Positions 50,322 to 60,901 are shown, numbered from the stretch's first letter. The stretch: 64,000 bases of DNA from Saccharothrix ecbatanensis (GCF_014205015.1 NZ_JACHMO010000001.1:6820001-6884000); one strand, 5' to 3'. Translations and numbers: made by a program. Notes: generated by a model from the letters alone, not told the origin.

Positions 50322-50921
50322 TCAAGTTCGACTGGTCGCGAGCACCCCGGCCATGCCCAGGAGGACGGCCGCGGTGCCCTTGTCCAGCCTCGCACGTGCC
50401 CGCCTTGTCAGGCCGGCACGACGTATTCCGGCGCCCACCGCCACGTACGCGGTCCCGGCCAGCGCCTCGGCCGCCAGGTAGACCGCGCCGAGGGTGGCGA
50501 GCTGGAGCGGGATCGAGCCGCGCGCCGGGTCGACGAACTGTGGCACGAACGCGGTGAAGATGAGTAGGGCCTTGGGGTTCGTGATCGCGACCAGGAACTC
50601 CTTGCGCAGCGGACTGCCCTTCCCGATCGGCGCTTCCGAGGCGTCGGTCTTCGCCCTCAGGATGCGCACGGCGAGGTACACGAGGTACGCCACGCCGGCC
50701 CACTTGATGACCGTCAGGGCGGTGTGGCTCGCGGCCAGGATGGGCCCGAGACCGGCGACGACCGCCCCGACCATCAGGGAGAAGGCCGCAAGACGGCCCA
50801 GGAGCGCCGTAGCGGCCCGCAGAGGCCCGTGGTGGACCGCGTGGTGCATACCGAGCAGGTTGTTGGCGCCAGGGGTCAATGCGACCAGGACCGCGGCGCC
50901 GAAGAAGACCGCCAGCCACAT
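50322..50921 (-). CDS. LysE/RhtB-family amino-acid exporter
   Basis: The 199-aa protein has about six membrane helices and starts MWLAVFFGAAVLVALTPGAN, where TPGANNLLG corresponds to the LysE signature P-G-P/A-N. RKEFLVAITNPKALLIFTAF is the second family signature. It would export amino acids or small metabolites. It is inserted in the middle of the spc operon between rplO and secY, bounded by a terminator plus repeats on the rplO side and a 253-bp gap on the secY side, so it probably has its own transcript. Confidence 0.92.
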   Translation of the reverse strand: MWLAVFFGAAVLVALTPGANNLLGMHHAVHHGPLRAATALLGRLAAFSLMVGAVVAGLGPILAASHTALTVIKWAGVAYLVYLAVRILRAKTDASEAPIGKGSPLRKEFLVAITNPKALLIFTAFVPQFVDPARGSIPLQLATLGAVYLAAEALAGTAYVAVGAGIRRAGLTRRARARLDKGTAAVLLGMAGVLATSRT

Positions 50922-51033
50922 GCCCTCACGCTAACTCCGCGCGCCACCGGATTTACGCCCTCGGCGAACTCCCGTCTCACCAGCCGGAACCGGCCGTCCG
51001 AGACCCCCTCGGACCGCCGGCAACAGTCAAAAA

Positions 51034-51099
51034 CCAGTGAGTCCTACGTTCAGAACGCGTGAGTCCTACGTCCAGAACCCCCGAATTCAACGCTCGGAA
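51034..51099. repeat. 22-bp tandem repeat, three copies (reverse of the array at 18-83)
   Basis: Units 51034-51055, 51056-51077 and 51078-51099 have the reverse-complement pattern CGCGTGAGTCCTACGTT then CAGAA. The third is degenerate but keeps the exact 22-bp length. They lie between the rplO terminator and lysE. Confidence 0.8.
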
Positions 51100-51102
51100 C
51101 GC

Positions 51103-51139
51103 GAACGGCCCCCGGAGCGGGAGGCTCCGGGGGCCGTTC
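51103..51139 (-). terminator. Terminator after rplO
   Basis: GAACGGCCCCCGGAGC and GCTCCGGGGGCCGTTC form a perfect 16-bp stem with loop GGGAG, 19 bases after the rplO stop. It should end the S10-spc transcript before lysE. Confidence 0.88.
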
Positions 51140-51157
51140 GGCAGTGCTTCGTGCGTC

Positions 51158-51601
51158 TTAGAGCACGGTGGTGGTGCCACCGGCGGCGGCGATCTTCTCG
51201 ACCGCGCTGCCGGAGAACTTGTTCGCCACGACGTCCAGCTTGACGCCGTCCAGGTCACCGTTGCCGAGGACCTTGACGAGCTCGTTCTTGCGCACCAGGC
51301 CCGCGTGGATGAGTGCGTCCACGTCCACCCGACCGCCGTCCGGGAACACCCGGGCGAGGTCGCCCACGTTCACCACCTGGTACTCGGTGCGGAACGGGTT
51401 GCGGAAGCCCTTCAGCTTCGGCAGGCGCATGTGCAGCGGCATCTGGCCACCTTCGAAGCGCGGGGAAACGTTCTTCCGCGCGCCGGTGCCCTTCGTACCG
51501 CGACCGGCCGTCTTGCCCTTGGAGCCCTCACCGCGACCGACACGGGTCTTCGCGGTCTTGGCGCCCGGGGCCGGACGCAGGTCATGGATCTTGATGGTCA
51601 C
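51158..51601 (-). CDS. rplO: 50S ribosomal protein L15
   Basis: The 147-aa L15 starts [20 protein letters not shown] (GTG) with the glycine-rich [20 protein letters not shown] and ends with [20 protein letters not shown]. Its start overlaps the rpmD stop (GTGA). It is the last ribosomal gene before the terminator that splits this operon from secY. Confidence 0.97.
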   Translation of the reverse strand: MTIKIHDLRPAPGAKTAKTRVGRGEGSKGKTAGRGTKGTGARKNVSPRFEGGQMPLHMRLPKLKGFRNPFRTEYQVVNVGDLARVFPDGGRVDVDALIHAGLVRKNELVKVLGNGDLDGVKLDVVANKFSGSAVEKIAAAGGTTTVL

Positions 51602-51783
51602 GACTGGACCTCCTCGACGACCACCAGGTGGCGCACGGTGTGGATCAAACCGCGCACCTGCGGCGTGTCCTCACGGACCACCGACTGGCGGATCTTGCGC
51701 AGACCGAGGGTCCGGAGGGACTCACGGTGGTTGCGCTTGGTACCGATACCACTCTTGACCTGGGTCACCTTCACCTGTGCCAT
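51598..51783 (-). CDS. rpmD: 50S ribosomal protein L30
   Basis: The 61-aa L30 starts [20 protein letters not shown] and ends [18 protein letters not shown]. The ATG at 51783 gives the normal size. It is 2 bases after rpsE and overlaps rplO by 4 bases. Confidence 0.97.
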   Translation of the reverse strand: MAQVKVTQVKSGIGTKRNHRESLRTLGLRKIRQSVVREDTPQVRGLIHTVRHLVVVEEVQS

Positions 51784-51785
51784 GG

Positions 51786-52391
51786 TCACACCGCCCCTGC
51801 GCGAGCACGGAGCATGCCGGCGGGAGCCACATCCTCCAGCGGCAGACCGCGACGGGCGGCCACCTCCTCGGGACGCTGGAGACCCTTCAGCCCGGCCACG
51901 GTGGCGTGCACGATGTTGATGGCGTTGTCGCTGCCCAGCGACTTGCTCAGCACATCGTGGATGCCCGCGCACTCCAGCACCGCGCGGACGGCGCCACCGG
52001 CGATGACACCGGTACCGGCCGAGGCCGGACGCAGCATCACTTCACCAGCGGCCTTCTTGCCCGTGATCGGGTGAGGGATCGTGCCGCCGATGCGGGGGAC
52101 GCGGAAGAAGTTCTTCTTCGCCTCCTCCACACCCTTGGCGATCGCCGCGGGCACTTCCTTGGCCTTGCCGTAGCCGACACCGACCATGCCGTCGCCGTCA
52201 CCCACCACGACCAGCGCGGTGAAGCTGAAGCGACGACCACCCTTCACGACCTTGGAGACGCGGTTGATCGCGACCACGCGCTCCAGGTGGGGGGTCTTCT
52301 CCTGGGCCGCTCCGCCGCGGCCACCGTCACGGCGGTCGCGGCGCTCTCCGCGCTCGCCCCCGCCGCCTTCGCGACGCGTGCGTCCTGGCAT
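51786..52391 (-). CDS. rpsE: 30S ribosomal protein S5
   Basis: The 201-aa S5 has a Gly/Arg-rich N-terminal extension (about 30 residues), then [40 protein letters not shown] and the C-terminal domain with [20 protein letters not shown]5 helps decoding fidelity and mRNA unwinding at the entry channel. It follows rplR by 34 bases. Confidence 0.98.
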   Translation of the reverse strand: MPGRTRREGGGGERGERRDRRDGGRGGAAQEKTPHLERVVAINRVSKVVKGGRRFSFTALVVVGDGDGMVGVGYGKAKEVPAAIAKGVEEAKKNFFRVPRIGGTIPHPITGKKAAGEVMLRPASAGTGVIAGGAVRAVLECAGIHDVLSKSLGSDNAINIVHATVAGLKGLQRPEEVAARRGLPLEDVAPAGMLRARAGAV

Positions 52392-52425
52392 CAGGCGTCC
52401 CTCTCAATTCCGGTGATGTGCATTG

Positions 52426-52824
52426 TCAGAACTCCAGCCCCGCCTCGCGGGCGGCATCGGCCAGAGCGGCGATCCGACCGTGGTAGGCGTTGCCGCCGCG
52501 GTCGAACACGACCTGGGTGATCCCGGCGTCCTTGGCACGCGCGGCGGCCAGCTGGCCGACCTTCGTCGCACGGGCCTTCTTGTCGCCGTCGATCGCCCGG
52601 ACGTCCGCCTCCACGGAGGAAGCAGCCGCAAGGGTGCGGCCGGCGATGTCGTCGATGATCTGCACGGTGATGTGCTTCGACGAACGGTGCACGACCAGGC
52701 GCGGGCGCTCCGCCGTGCCGCTGACCTTCTTGCGGAGGCGGAAGTGACGGCGCGTCTTGGCGATGCGGCGAGTGGTCGAGATGTCCTTGCCCACCGGCTT
52801 GCGCTTCGTTGCAGTCTCGCTCAT
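52426..52824 (-). CDS. rplR: 50S ribosomal protein L18
   Basis: The 132-aa L18 starts [20 protein letters not shown] and has [19 protein letters not shown] and [20 protein letters not shown], the 5S rRNA-binding regions. ATG 52824 lies just after the rplF stop (1-base gap), and an in-frame upstream extension would lie inside rplF. Confidence 0.97.
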   Translation of the reverse strand: MSETATKRKPVGKDISTTRRIAKTRRHFRLRKKVSGTAERPRLVVHRSSKHITVQIIDDIAGRTLAAASSVEADVRAIDGDKKARATKVGQLAAARAKDAGITQVVFDRGGNAYHGRIAALADAAREAGLEF

Positions 52825-52825
52825 G

Positions 52826-53365
52826 TCACTTACCCGTCTTTCCGACCTTGCGGCGGATCTTCTCACCCGAGTAGCGCACGCCCTTGCCCTTGTACGGGTC
52901 GGGCTTGCGCAGCTTGCGGATGTTCGCGGCGACCTCGCCGACGAGCTGCTTGTCGATGCCGGCCACGGAGAAGCGGGTCGGGGTCTCCACCGCGAAGGTG
53001 ATGCCCTCGGGGGCCTCCACCTTCACCGGGTGGCTGTAGCCCAGCGCGAACTCCAGGTCGGAACCCTTCAGCGCCACGCGGTAACCGACGCCGTGGATTT
53101 CCATCTTCTTCTCGTAGCCCTGAGTGACGCCGACGACCATGTTCTGCACCAGGGTGCGCGACAGGCCGTGCAGCGAGCGGCTGCGACGCTCGTCGTTCGG
53201 GCGCTTCACTTCGAGAGTGCCGTCGTCGGCCTTCTCGATGATGATCGGCTCAGCGATGTTGAGCGACAGGGTGCCCTTGGGCCCCTTGACGCTCACAGCC
53301 TGGCCATCGATGTTCACGTCGACCCCGGAGGGGACGGTGATCGGCAGTTTTCCGATGCGCGACAT
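52826..53365 (-). CDS. rplF: 50S ribosomal protein L6
   Basis: The 179-aa L6 starts [20 protein letters not shown], has two similar domains and ends with [20 protein letters not shown], the conserved C-terminal motif. It lies near the factor-binding site of 50S. It follows rpsH by 17 bases. Confidence 0.98.
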   Translation of the reverse strand: MSRIGKLPITVPSGVDVNIDGQAVSVKGPKGTLSLNIAEPIIIEKADDGTLEVKRPNDERRSRSLHGLSRTLVQNMVVGVTQGYEKKMEIHGVGYRVALKGSDLEFALGYSHPVKVEAPEGITFAVETPTRFSVAGIDKQLVGEVAANIRKLRKPDPYKGKGVRYSGEKIRRKVGKTGK

Positions 53366-53382
53366 TGCCTAGTCCCCCTTCC

Positions 53383-53781
53383 TCACCAGACGTAGGCGAG
53401 GACTTCTCCGCCCACGCCCGACTTGTTGGCCTGGCGGTCGGTCATCAGACCGCCAGAGGTCGAAATGATCGCGACACCCAGACCGCCCAGCACCTTCGGC
53501 AGGTTGGTCGACTTCGCGTAGATGCGCAGACCGGGCTTCGACACGCGGCGGAGGCCGGCGATGCTGCGCTCCCGGTTCGGGCCGTACTTCAGCTCGATAA
53601 CCAGGTTCTTGGCCACCTCGCCCTGCTCATCGCGGTAGCTCGCGATGTAACCCTCGCGCTTGAGGATCTCGGCGATACTGGCCTTCAACTTCGAGTGCGG
53701 CATCACGACCTTGTCGTGGTAAGCCGAGTTCGCGTTCCGCAGACGCGTCAACATGTCTGCGATCGGGTCGGTCATCGTCAT
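53383..53781 (-). CDS. rpsH: 30S ribosomal protein S8
   Basis: The 132-aa S8 starts [20 protein letters not shown] and ends [20 protein letters not shown] with LAYVW. In E. coli S8 represses its own operon by binding an rplE leader; no equivalent structure was recognised here. A 127-bp gap without a gene separates it from rpsN. Confidence 0.98.
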   Translation of the reverse strand: MTMTDPIADMLTRLRNANSAYHDKVVMPHSKLKASIAEILKREGYIASYRDEQGEVAKNLVIELKYGPNRERSIAGLRRVSKPGLRIYAKSTNLPKVLGGLGVAIISTSGGLMTDRQANKSGVGGEVLAYVW

Positions 53782-53908
53782 GGTGACCTGGTCAACCTTT
53801 CTCGCTGCGGTTCGCCAGCCAGGGTCCGAGCCGACCTTGCGGCCGGCTGGTCGTGGACGGGCCTACAGCGAAGTGATGAGTCTTAGAAAAACCTGCCGCC
53901 GAGCCGGA

Positions 53909-54094
53909 TTACCAGCTGGACTTGCTCACACCGGGCAGCTCGCCCCGGTGCGCCATCTCGCGGAGGCAGATCCGGCACAGGCCGAACTTGCGGAACACCG
54001 AGTGCGGACGTCCGCAACGCTGGCAGCGGGTGTAACCCCGCACCTTGAACTTCGGCTTGGCCGCGGCCTTGTTGATCAGCGCCTTCTTGGCCAT
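53909..54094 (-). CDS. rpsZ: 30S ribosomal protein S14 type Z
   Basis: The 61-aa zinc form of S14 has the ribbon C-x2-C (RCQRCGRP) and C-x2-C (GLCRICLRE) and ends LPGVSKSSW. The ATG at 54094 ([20 protein letters not shown]) is 2 bases after the rplE stop. The long zinc-free paralog is not in this window. Confidence 0.97.
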   Translation of the reverse strand: MAKKALINKAAAKPKFKVRGYTRCQRCGRPHSVFRKFGLCRICLREMAHRGELPGVSKSSW

Positions 54095-54096
54095 GA

Positions 54097-54660
54097 TCAG
54101 TTCTCCTTGAACGGGAAGCCCAGGAGCTTCAGCAGCGCCCGGCCCTCTTCGTCGTTGGTCGCGGTCGTCACCACGGTGATGTCCATACCGCGGGGACGGT
54201 CGATGGCGTCCGGGTCGATCTCGTGGAACATCGACTGCTCGTTGAGACCGAACGTGTAGTTCCCGTTGCCGTCGAACTGCTTGCCCGAGAGGCCGCGGAA
54301 GTCGCGGATACGCGGGAGCGCGATCGTCAGCAGGCGGTCCAGGAACTCCCACATGCGGTCGCCGCGCAGCGTGACGCGCGCGCCGATCGGCATGCCCTCG
54401 CGGAGCTTGAACTGCGCGATGGACTTGCGGGCCTTGCGGACCTCGGGCCGCTGGCCCGTGATGATCGACAGGTCCTTGACGGCGCCTTCGATCAGCTTGC
54501 CGTCACGGGCGGCGTCACCGACACCCATGTTGACGACGACCTTCACCACGCCGGGGATCTGCATGACGTTGGCGTACTCGAACTGCTCGCGCAGCGCGAC
54601 GACGATCTCTTCGCGGTAACGCGTCTTCAGTCGCGGCAGGGTCTTCTCAACGGTGGTCAT
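54097..54660 (-). CDS. rplE: 50S ribosomal protein L5
   Basis: The 187-aa L5 starts [20 protein letters not shown] and has [20 protein letters not shown] and [20 protein letters not shown]. It binds 5S rRNA and contacts P-site tRNA. Its ATG overlaps the rplX stop by one base (TGATG). Confidence 0.98.
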   Translation of the reverse strand: MTTVEKTLPRLKTRYREEIVVALREQFEYANVMQIPGVVKVVVNMGVGDAARDGKLIEGAVKDLSIITGQRPEVRKARKSIAQFKLREGMPIGARVTLRGDRMWEFLDRLLTIALPRIRDFRGLSGKQFDGNGNYTFGLNEQSMFHEIDPDAIDRPRGMDITVVTTATNDEEGRALLKLLGFPFKEN

Positions 54661-54974
54661 CAGATGTCCTTCCCGTTACGACGGGAAATGCGGACCCGCT
54701 TACCCTCGTCGTTCGTCCGGTAGCCCACACGGGTCGGCTTGCCGTCCGAGTCGACCACCATCACGTTGGACACGTGGATGGGGGCCTCCTGGGTCACGAT
54801 GCCGCCCGACTGCGCGCCGCGCTGGGTCTGCGTGATCCGGGTGTGCTTCTTGATGCGGTTGACGCCCTCGACCAGGACGCGGTTCTCAGCGGGGTAGGCC
54901 ATGATGACCTTGCCGCGAGCACCCTTGTCCTTGCCGGCGATAACCACGACGGTGTCGCCCTTCTTCACCTTCAT
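54660..54974 (-). CDS. rplX: 50S ribosomal protein L24
   Basis: The 104-aa L24 starts [20 protein letters not shown], the KOW motif, and has [20 protein letters not shown]. It starts 50S assembly by binding 23S rRNA. It is 2 bases after rplN and overlaps rplE by one base. Confidence 0.98.
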   Translation of the reverse strand: MKVKKGDTVVVIAGKDKGARGKVIMAYPAENRVLVEGVNRIKKHTRITQTQRGAQSGGIVTQEAPIHVSNVMVVDSDGKPTRVGYRTNDEGKRVRISRRNGKDI

Positions 54975-54976
54975 GA

Positions 54977-55345
54977 TCAGAGCACCTCCGGCGCCAACGA
55001 GATGATCTTCATGAACTTCTTGTCGCGGAGCTCACGACCGACGGGGCCGAAGATGCGGGTGCCCCGCGGCTCGTTGTCGTTCTTGATGAGCACCGCGGCG
55101 TTCTCGTCGAACCGGATGTAAGAGCCGTCGGGACGGCGCTTCTCCTTGACGGTGCGGACGATGACCGCCTTGACGACGTCGCCCTTCTTGACGCCGGCAC
55201 CCGGGATGGCCTGCTTCACCGTCGCGACGATGATGTCCCCGATGCCCGCGTAGCGGCGGCCCGAGCCACCGAGAACACGGATGCAGAGGATTTCCTTCGC
55301 ACCGGTGTTGTCGGCGACGCGTAGCCGCGACTCCTGCTGGATCAC
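54977..55345 (-). CDS. rplN: 50S ribosomal protein L14
   Basis: The 122-aa L14 starts [20 protein letters not shown] and ends [20 protein letters not shown] (here [17 protein letters not shown]). It forms an inter-subunit bridge. It is the classical first gene of the spc operon, 75 bases after rpsQ, with a hairpin in that gap. Confidence 0.98.
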   Translation of the reverse strand: MIQQESRLRVADNTGAKEILCIRVLGGSGRRYAGIGDIIVATVKQAIPGAGVKKGDVVKAVIVRTVKEKRRPDGSYIRFDENAAVLIKNDNEPRGTRIFGPVGRELRDKKFMKIISLAPEVL

Positions 55346-55369
55346 TTACCTACTCCTTGACCATTCCTG

Positions 55370-55396
55370 GCCCGCCAGATTTCCGACCTGACGGGC
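55370..55396 (-). promoter_or_regulatory. Hairpin between rpsQ and rplN
   Basis: GCCCGCCAG and CTGACGGGC pair with one mismatch around a 9-base loop in the 75-bp gap between rpsQ and rplN, at the border of the S10 and spc operons. It may attenuate or protect transcripts. Confidence 0.4.
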
Positions 55397-55420
55397 TCGG
55401 TCCGCTGCACCCGTCCGGGT

Positions 55421-55702
55421 TTACTTGGCCTTCTCGAGGATCTCGACAAGACGCCAGCGCTTGGTAGCCGACAGCGGACGCGTCTCCATCAGGAGGACGC
55501 GGTCGCCGACGCCGGCGGTGTTCTGCTCGTCGTGCGCCTTCACCTTGGTGGTGGAACGCAGGACCTTCGAGTACCGGCGGTGCTTCTTCCGGTCCTCCAG
55601 CGCGACCACGATCGTCTTGTCCATCTTGTCGGACACGACGTAGCCCTCGCGGACCTTGCGGTCGTTGCGCACCTCGGTCTTCACTTCGTTGCTCTCGCTC
55701 AT
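55421..55702 (-). CDS. rpsQ: 30S ribosomal protein S17
   Basis: The 93-aa S17 has [40 protein letters not shown] and [20 protein letters not shown]. The N-terminal 13 residues are an acidic extension. Its ATG overlaps the rpmC stop by 4 bases (ATGA). It is the last gene of the S10 cluster. Confidence 0.98.
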   Translation of the reverse strand: MSESNEVKTEVRNDRKVREGYVVSDKMDKTIVVALEDRKKHRRYSKVLRSTTKVKAHDEQNTAGVGDRVLLMETRPLSATKRWRLVEILEKAK

Positions 55703-55947
55703 GCCGCACCCTCACCAGTGGAAACCGCGTCGGGGGAGGCCGAGAGGCCCAGCTCCCGCTCCCGCATCACGGTGTAGATCCGGGCGATCTCATGCCGGAC
55801 CGTGCGCAGGCGGCGGTTGTTGTCGAGCTGCCCGGTGGCCATCTGGAAGCGGAGGTTGAACAGCTCCTCCTTCGCCTCCCTCAGGCGCAGCACGAGCTCT
55901 TCCTCGGTGAGCTCACGCAGCTCGGAAGCGGTGGTACCCGCTGCCAT
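55699..55947 (-). CDS. rpmC: 50S ribosomal protein L29
   Basis: The 82-aa L29 has the helical hairpin [40 protein letters not shown] and [15 protein letters not shown]. It sits at the exit tunnel and helps dock SRP or trigger factor. It overlaps rplP by one base and rpsQ by four. Confidence 0.97.
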   Translation of the reverse strand: MAAGTTASELRELTEEELVLRLREAKEELFNLRFQMATGQLDNNRRLRTVRHEIARIYTVMRERELGLSASPDAVSTGEGAA

Positions 55948-56366
55948 CAGAACTCACCACCCTCACGCGTAACGATGCGGCACTTCATCGGGAGCTTGTG
56001 GATCGCGCGGCGGAGCGCCTCGCGGGCCACAGCCTCGTTCGGGAAGCTCATCTCGAAGAGCACCCGACCCGGCTTGACGTTGGCCACCCACCACTCCGGC
56101 GAGCCCTTACCGGAACCCATGCGGGTCTCGGCGGGCTTCTTGGTCAGCGGGCGGTCCGGGAAGATGTTGATCCAGACCTTGCCACCACGGCGGATGTGCC
56201 GGGTGATGGCGATACGAGCCGACTCGATCTGCCGGTTGGTCACGTAGGCGGGCTCCAGAGCCTGGATGCCGAACTCGCCGAAGGTGACCCTCGTGCCGCC
56301 CTTGGCAGCACCGGATCGTCCGGGGTGGTGCTGCTTGCGGTGCTTAACCCTGCGCGGGATGAGCAC
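55947..56366 (-). CDS. rplP: 50S ribosomal protein L16
   Basis: The 139-aa L16 starts [20 protein letters not shown] and has [40 protein letters not shown] and [20 protein letters not shown]. It lies at the A-site finger of 50S. It begins 3 bases after rpsC. Confidence 0.98.
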   Translation of the reverse strand: MLIPRRVKHRKQHHPGRSGAAKGGTRVTFGEFGIQALEPAYVTNRQIESARIAITRHIRRGGKVWINIFPDRPLTKKPAETRMGSGKGSPEWWVANVKPGRVLFEMSFPNEAVAREALRRAIHKLPMKCRIVTREGGEF

Positions 56367-56369
56367 GAC

Positions 56370-57194
56370 TCAGCCCTCCGTCTTCTCTTCGGTCGGCGCG
56401 GCGGCCTGGTCGCCCGCAGCGGCCCGGCCGGCCTCGGTGCTGGTCGCGGTGGTGCCGCTGGCGCCCGAACGACGCGCCCTGTTCGGGCGGTCGGCACGGT
56501 CGCGGTCGCGGCGCGGCGCGCGGTCGGCCGCCGGAGCGGCGTCACGCTCACGCTTGGCGCTGAGGCCACCGACAATGTCGCCCTTGTAGATCCACACCTT
56601 CACGCCGATACGACCGAACGTGGTGCGGGCCTCGAAGAAGCCGTAGTCGATGTCGGCACGCAGCGTGTGCAGCGGCACTCGGCCATCGCGGTAGTGCTCG
56701 GAACGGGACATCTCGGCACCGCCGAGACGACCGCCGCACTGCACGCGGATGCCCTTCACCTGGGGCGAACGCATGGCCGACTGGATGGCCTTGCGCATCG
56801 CGCGGCGGAAGGCGACCCGGTTGGACAGCTGCTCCGCCACGCCCTGCGCGACGAGCTGCGCGTCCGACTCGGGGCTCTTCACCTCGAGGATGTTGAGCTG
56901 CACCTGCTTCTTGGTGAGCTTCTCCAGCTCACCGCGGATGCGGTCGGCCTCGGCGCCGCGACGGCCGATGACGATGCCCGGCCGGGCGGTGTGGATGTCG
57001 ACGCGAACCCGGTCACGGGTGCGCTCGATCTCCACCTTGGAGATGCCGGCCCGCTCCATGCCCTTGGAGAGCAGCTTGCGGATCTTGACATCCTCGCCCA
57101 CGTACTCGGCGTACTGCTTGTCGGCGTACCAGCGGGACTTCCAGTCCGTGGTGATACCAAGTCGGAAGCCGTGCGGGTTGATTTTCTGGCCCAC
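56370..57194 (-). CDS. rpsC: 30S ribosomal protein S3
   Basis: The 274-aa S3 starts [20 protein letters not shown]. It has the KH domain with [20 protein letters not shown] and the C-terminal [18 protein letters not shown]. The last ~60 residues are an Arg/Asp/Ala-rich extension ending TEEKTEG, longer than in E. coli (233 aa) and common in actinobacteria. It overlaps rplV by one base. Confidence 0.98.
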   Translation of the reverse strand: MGQKINPHGFRLGITTDWKSRWYADKQYAEYVGEDVKIRKLLSKGMERAGISKVEIERTRDRVRVDIHTARPGIVIGRRGAEADRIRGELEKLTKKQVQLNILEVKSPESDAQLVAQGVAEQLSNRVAFRRAMRKAIQSAMRSPQVKGIRVQCGGRLGGAEMSRSEHYRDGRVPLHTLRADIDYGFFEARTTFGRIGVKVWIYKGDIVGGLSAKRERDAAPAADRAPRRDRDRADRPNRARRSGASGTTATSTEAGRAAAGDQAAAPTEEKTEG

Positions 57195-57610
57195 TACCGA
57201 GCCCCCTTCCTGTCAGCGCCGGCCTTCGCGCTGGTCTTCTTCGGACGGCTCTCCACCTCGACGGTGATGTGGCTCGTCCGCTTGCGGATCCGGTAAGCGC
57301 GGCCCTGGGCGCGCGGCCGGAAACGCTTGAGGGTCGGGCCCTCGTCCACGTAGATCTTCGACACCCAGAGGGTGTCGGGGTCCAGGGACAGGTTGTTCTC
57401 GGCGTTGGCCACGGCGCTCTGAAGCACCTTGCGGACCGGCTCACTTGCCGCCTGCGGCGCGAACTGGAGCACGGCCAGGGCCTCGCTGGCGCTACGACCC
57501 CTGATGAGCTCGACGACGCGACGCACCTTCATGGGCGTGTCACGGACGTAGCGAGCCCGAGCCACGGCGCGCGGGAGCTCCGGCGCTTCGGCTTCGTTAC
57601 GGGCGTTCAT
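57194..57610 (-). CDS. rplV: 50S ribosomal protein L22
   Basis: The 138-aa L22 has [40 protein letters not shown] and the loop region [20 protein letters not shown], which reaches the exit tunnel and influences macrolide sensitivity in other bacteria. The C-terminus is Lys/Ala-rich. It is 35 bases after rpsS. Confidence 0.98.
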   Translation of the reverse strand: MNARNEAEAPELPRAVARARYVRDTPMKVRRVVELIRGRSASEALAVLQFAPQAASEPVRKVLQSAVANAENNLSLDPDTLWVSKIYVDEGPTLKRFRPRAQGRAYRIRKRTSHITVEVESRPKKTSAKAGADRKGAR

Positions 57611-57645
57611 CGCTGCTTCCCCTTGCTCTTCCTCTAGTTCGTCGC

Positions 57646-57927
57646 CTAGCGACGGCGCGACTTCCGGTCGTCCTTGATGTGGCCCTTGAACGTGCGGGTC
57701 GGGGCGAATTCGCCGAGCTTGTGCCCGACCATCGCTTCCGAGACGAACACCGGCACGTGCTTGCGGCCGTCGTGCACCGCGATCGTGTGGCCCAACATGT
57801 CGGGGATGATCGTCGACCGGCGGGACCAGGTCTTGATGACGGTCTTCTTGCCCGACTCGTTGAGGACGTCCACCTTCTTGAGCAGGTGGTCGTCCACGAA
57901 GGGGCCCTTCTTAAGGCTGCGAGGCAT
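57646..57927 (-). CDS. rpsS: 30S ribosomal protein S19
   Basis: The 93-aa S19 starts [20 protein letters not shown] and has [20 protein letters not shown] and [20 protein letters not shown]. It forms a complex with S13 in the 30S head. It lies 18 bases downstream of rplB. Confidence 0.98.
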   Translation of the reverse strand: MPRSLKKGPFVDDHLLKKVDVLNESGKKTVIKTWSRRSTIIPDMLGHTIAVHDGRKHVPVFVSEAMVGHKLGEFAPTRTFKGHIKDDRKSRRR

Positions 57928-57945
57928 CCTTCACTCCCTCCCTGC

Positions 57946-58782
57946 TCAGCGCTTCTTACCGGTGCGACGACGCCGGACGATGAGCTTGTCGCTTGGCTTC
58001 TTGCGGCTACGGGTACGACCCTCGGGCTTGCCCGCCGGGTTCACCGGGTGGCGACCACCGGAGGTCTTGCCCTCACCACCACCGTGCGGGTGGTCGACCG
58101 GGTTCATGGCCACACCGCGGACGGTGGGCTTGCGACCCTTCCACCGCATCCGGCCCGCCTTGCCCCAGTTGATGTTCTGGTGCTCGGCGTTGCCGACCTC
58201 GCCGACCGTGGCGCGGCACCGGACGTCCACGTTGCGGATTTCGCCCGAGGGCATCCGCAGCTGGGCGTAGGGGCCGTCCTTGGCGACGAGCTGCACGCTG
58301 GCGCCGGCCGACCGGGCGATCTTCGCGCCGCCGCCGGGGCGGAGCTCGATCGCGTGGACCACCGTGCCGACCGGGATGTTGCGCAGCGGCAGGTTGTTGC
58401 CCGGCTTGATGTCAGCCTTCGGGCCGTTCTCCACCATGTCGCCCTGCGACAACTTCGCCGGCGCGATGATGTACCGCTTCTCGCCGTCGAGGTAGTGCAG
58501 CAGCGCGATGCGCGCGGTGCGGTTGGGGTCGTACTCGATGTGCGCGACCTTGGCCGGCACGCCGTCCTTGTCGGTGCGACGGAAATCGATGAGGCGGTAC
58601 GCCCGCTTGTGGCCACCACCCTTGTGCCGCGTCGTGATCTTGCCCGAAGCGTTGCGGCCACCACGGCCGTGCAGCGGGCGGACCAGCGACTTCTCCGGCG
58701 TCGTCCGAGTGATCTCGGCGAAGTCGGAGACGCTCGCACCGCGACGACCGGGGGTCGTCGGCTTGTACTTGCGAATGCCCAT
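57946..58782 (-). CDS. rplB: 50S ribosomal protein L2
   Basis: The 278-aa L2 starts [20 protein letters not shown] and has [20 protein letters not shown] and the C-terminal [20 protein letters not shown], whose His is important for peptidyl transferase activity. It lies 22 bases after rplW. Confidence 0.98.
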   Translation of the reverse strand: MGIRKYKPTTPGRRGASVSDFAEITRTTPEKSLVRPLHGRGGRNASGKITTRHKGGGHKRAYRLIDFRRTDKDGVPAKVAHIEYDPNRTARIALLHYLDGEKRYIIAPAKLSQGDMVENGPKADIKPGNNLPLRNIPVGTVVHAIELRPGGGAKIARSAGASVQLVAKDGPYAQLRMPSGEIRNVDVRCRATVGEVGNAEHQNINWGKAGRMRWKGRKPTVRGVAMNPVDHPHGGGEGKTSGGRHPVNPAGKPEGRTRSRKKPSDKLIVRRRRTGKKR

Positions 58783-58804
58783 CTCTACGCAGTCCTCGTC
58801 GTCA

Positions 58805-59104
58805 TCAGGCGGCCGGGCCGCCGAAGATCTCGATCGGCTTGCTCTCGGCGGACAGCGTCACGATGGCGCGCTTGGTGTCCTTGCGCTTGCCATAACCGGT
58901 CCGGGTGCGCTTGCGCTTGCCCTGGCGGTTGAGCGTGTTGACGCTGACGACCTTGACGCCGAAGACCTTCTCCACGGCAATCTTGATCTGGGTCTTGTTC
59001 GAGCCGGGAGCCACCACGAAGGTGTACTTGTTCTCCTCGAGCAGCCCGTAGGACTTCTCGGAGATGACCGGCGCGAGCAAAATATCCCGGTGGTCGGGGA
59101 TCAC
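58805..59104 (-). CDS. rplW: 50S ribosomal protein L23
   Basis: The 99-aa L23 starts [20 protein letters not shown] (GTG 59104) and has [20 protein letters not shown] and [20 protein letters not shown]. It is the docking site for trigger factor at the tunnel exit. Its start overlaps the rplD stop by 4 bases (GTGA), which settles the start. Confidence 0.97.
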   Translation of the reverse strand: MIPDHRDILLAPVISEKSYGLLEENKYTFVVAPGSNKTQIKIAVEKVFGVKVVSVNTLNRQGKRKRTRTGYGKRKDTKRAIVTLSAESKPIEIFGGPAA

Positions 59105-59793
59105 TTCGCGGCCTCCTCGTCCGACTCCGACGACTCGGCGGTGGCCTCGGCAGAGCCCTGCCCGTGCTGGGCCTTGCTCGCCAGGAACACGTCGAGCGCG
59201 TCCTTGGTGAACACCACGTCGTCGTTGACCAGCACGTCGTAGGTGTTGAGCTGGTCCGGCGCGATGATGTGCACGTGCGGCAGGTTGCGCAGGCTGACCC
59301 ACGAAACCTCGTCCGTGCGCAGCAGCACTGCCAGCACTCGGCGAGCCTCGGTGACCGTCTCCACGACCTTGCGGGCCGCCTTGGTCGACGGAGCGTCGCC
59401 CTCGACGAAACCGCTCACCACGTGCACCTGGCCGGCGCGCGCCCGGTCCGAGAGGGCACCGCGCAGGGCGGCGGCCTTCATCTTCTTGGGGGTGCGCTGG
59501 CTGTAGTCACGCGGCTGGGGACCGTGGACGACGCCACCACCGACGAACTGGGGCGCGCGGGTCGAGCCCTGACGGGCGCGGCCGGTGCCCTTCTGCCGGT
59601 ACGGCTTCTTGCCACCACCGCGAACTTCGCCGCGGGTCTTCGTGGAGTGCGTGCCCTGGCGGGCCGCGGCCAACTGGGCCACGACGACCTGGTGCAGCAG
59701 CGCCACGTTCGCCTGCGCGTCGAAGATCGCGGCGGGCAGCTCGACGGAACCGTCGGTCTGGCCTGCCGGGGTGCGGACCTCAACGGAAGTCAT
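59101..59793 (-). CDS. rplD: 50S ribosomal protein L4
   Basis: The 230-aa L4 has the tunnel loop [20 protein letters not shown] and [20 protein letters not shown], and [20 protein letters not shown]. An acidic tail of about 20 residues ends ESDEEAAK. L4 represses the S10 operon in E. coli; such control has not been shown in actinobacteria. It is 2 bases after rplC. Confidence 0.98.
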   Translation of the reverse strand: MTSVEVRTPAGQTDGSVELPAAIFDAQANVALLHQVVVAQLAAARQGTHSTKTRGEVRGGGKKPYRQKGTGRARQGSTRAPQFVGGGVVHGPQPRDYSQRTPKKMKAAALRGALSDRARAGQVHVVSGFVEGDAPSTKAARKVVETVTEARRVLAVLLRTDEVSWVSLRNLPHVHIIAPDQLNTYDVLVNDDVVFTKDALDVFLASKAQHGQGSAEATAESSESDEEAAK

Positions 59794-59795
59794 GA

Positions 59796-60446
59796 TCAGG
59801 CACCACCCTTCGAAGCGGTCTTGATGAACACGGTGCCGCCCTTGGGGCCCGGAACCGCGCCCTTGATGAGCAGCAGGCCGGACTCGGCGTCAACGCGGTG
59901 CACCTTCAGGTTCTGGGTGGTCACGCGGACGTGGCCCATGCGGCCCGCCATGCGCATGCCCTTGAACACTCGACCCGGGGTGGCGCAACCGCCGATGGAA
60001 CCGGGTGAGCGGTGCTTGCGCTGCGTGCCGTGGCTCGCGCCGAGGCCGTGGAAGCCGTGGCGCTTCATAACGCCCGCGGTGCCCTTGCCCTTGGTGGTGC
60101 CGACCACGTCGACCACCGCGCCGGCCTCGAAGACCTCAGCGGTGATTTCCTGGCCGACCGTGTACTCGGACGCGTCCGTGGTGCGCAGCTCCGCCAAGTG
60201 CCGGCGGGGCGTGACGCCCGCCTTGGCGTAGTGGCCCGCGACGGGCTTGTTGACCTTGCGCGGGTCGATCGCGCCGAACGCCAACTGCACGGCCGAGTAG
60301 CCGTCGATTTCCTGGGTCCGAACCTGGGTGACCACGTTCGGCTCGGCCTTGACGACGGTAACCGGAACGATCCGGTTGTTCTCGTCGAAGACCTGAGTCA
60401 TGCCGAGCTTGGTGCCCAGGAGGCCCTTAACCTGCCTGTCAGACAT
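59796..60446 (-). CDS. rplC: 50S ribosomal protein L3
   Basis: The 216-aa L3 starts [20 protein letters not shown], which selects ATG 60446 over an upstream in-frame start. It has [20 protein letters not shown] and [20 protein letters not shown], the extension reaching the peptidyl transferase centre. It follows rpsJ by 52 bases. Confidence 0.98.
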   Translation of the reverse strand: MSDRQVKGLLGTKLGMTQVFDENNRIVPVTVVKAEPNVVTQVRTQEIDGYSAVQLAFGAIDPRKVNKPVAGHYAKAGVTPRRHLAELRTTDASEYTVGQEITAEVFEAGAVVDVVGTTKGKGTAGVMKRHGFHGLGASHGTQRKHRSPGSIGGCATPGRVFKGMRMAGRMGHVRVTTQNLKVHRVDAESGLLLIKGAVPGPKGGTVFIKTASKGGA

Positions 60447-60498
60447 GGGTCTCGTTACTCTCCGCCCCAAATGGGATCAACACTGCCGCGTCCAACGC

Positions 60499-60804
60499 TT
60501 ACTGGATGTTGACGTCGACGCTCGCCGGCAGGTCGATGCGCATGAGCGCGTCCACCGTCTTCGGCGTCGGGTCGAGGATGTCGATCAGACGCTTGTGCGT
60601 GCGCATCTCGAAGTGCTCGCGCGAGTCCTTGTACTTGTGCGGCGAGCGGATGACGCAGTAAACGTTCTTCTCAGTGGGCAGCGGCACAGGCCCGACGACC
60701 CGAGCGCCGGTGCGCGTCACGGTCTCGACGATCTTGCGCGCGGACGCGTCGATCGCCTCGTGGTCGTAGGCCTTGAGCCGGATGCGGATCTTCTGTCCCG
60801 CCAT
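60499..60804 (-). CDS. rpsJ: 30S ribosomal protein S10
   Basis: The 101-aa S10 starts [20 protein letters not shown] (ATG 60804) and has [20 protein letters not shown] and [20 protein letters not shown]. It is the first gene of the S10 operon and also takes part in NusB-dependent antitermination in known systems. Its leader of about 180 nt carries a perfect palindrome (60902-60919). Confidence 0.98.
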   Translation of the reverse strand: MAGQKIRIRLKAYDHEAIDASARKIVETVTRTGARVVGPVPLPTEKNVYCVIRSPHKYKDSREHFEMRTHKRLIDILDPTPKTVDALMRIDLPASVDVNIQ

Positions 60805-60901
60805 GATGGCTTGCCGTTCCTCTGCTTCTAGTACCGCTGCGGTGCGGGCACCTTGCACGAGGTCACGGGACCTCCGGCGCGCTCCGCCCCCTATTCAGGA
60901 T

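Noticed and set aside
42691..60804. Search for tRNA genes or small RNAs inside the ribosomal protein cluster
   Set aside because: No tRNA-like cloverleaf or other RNA gene was recognised in the gaps read.
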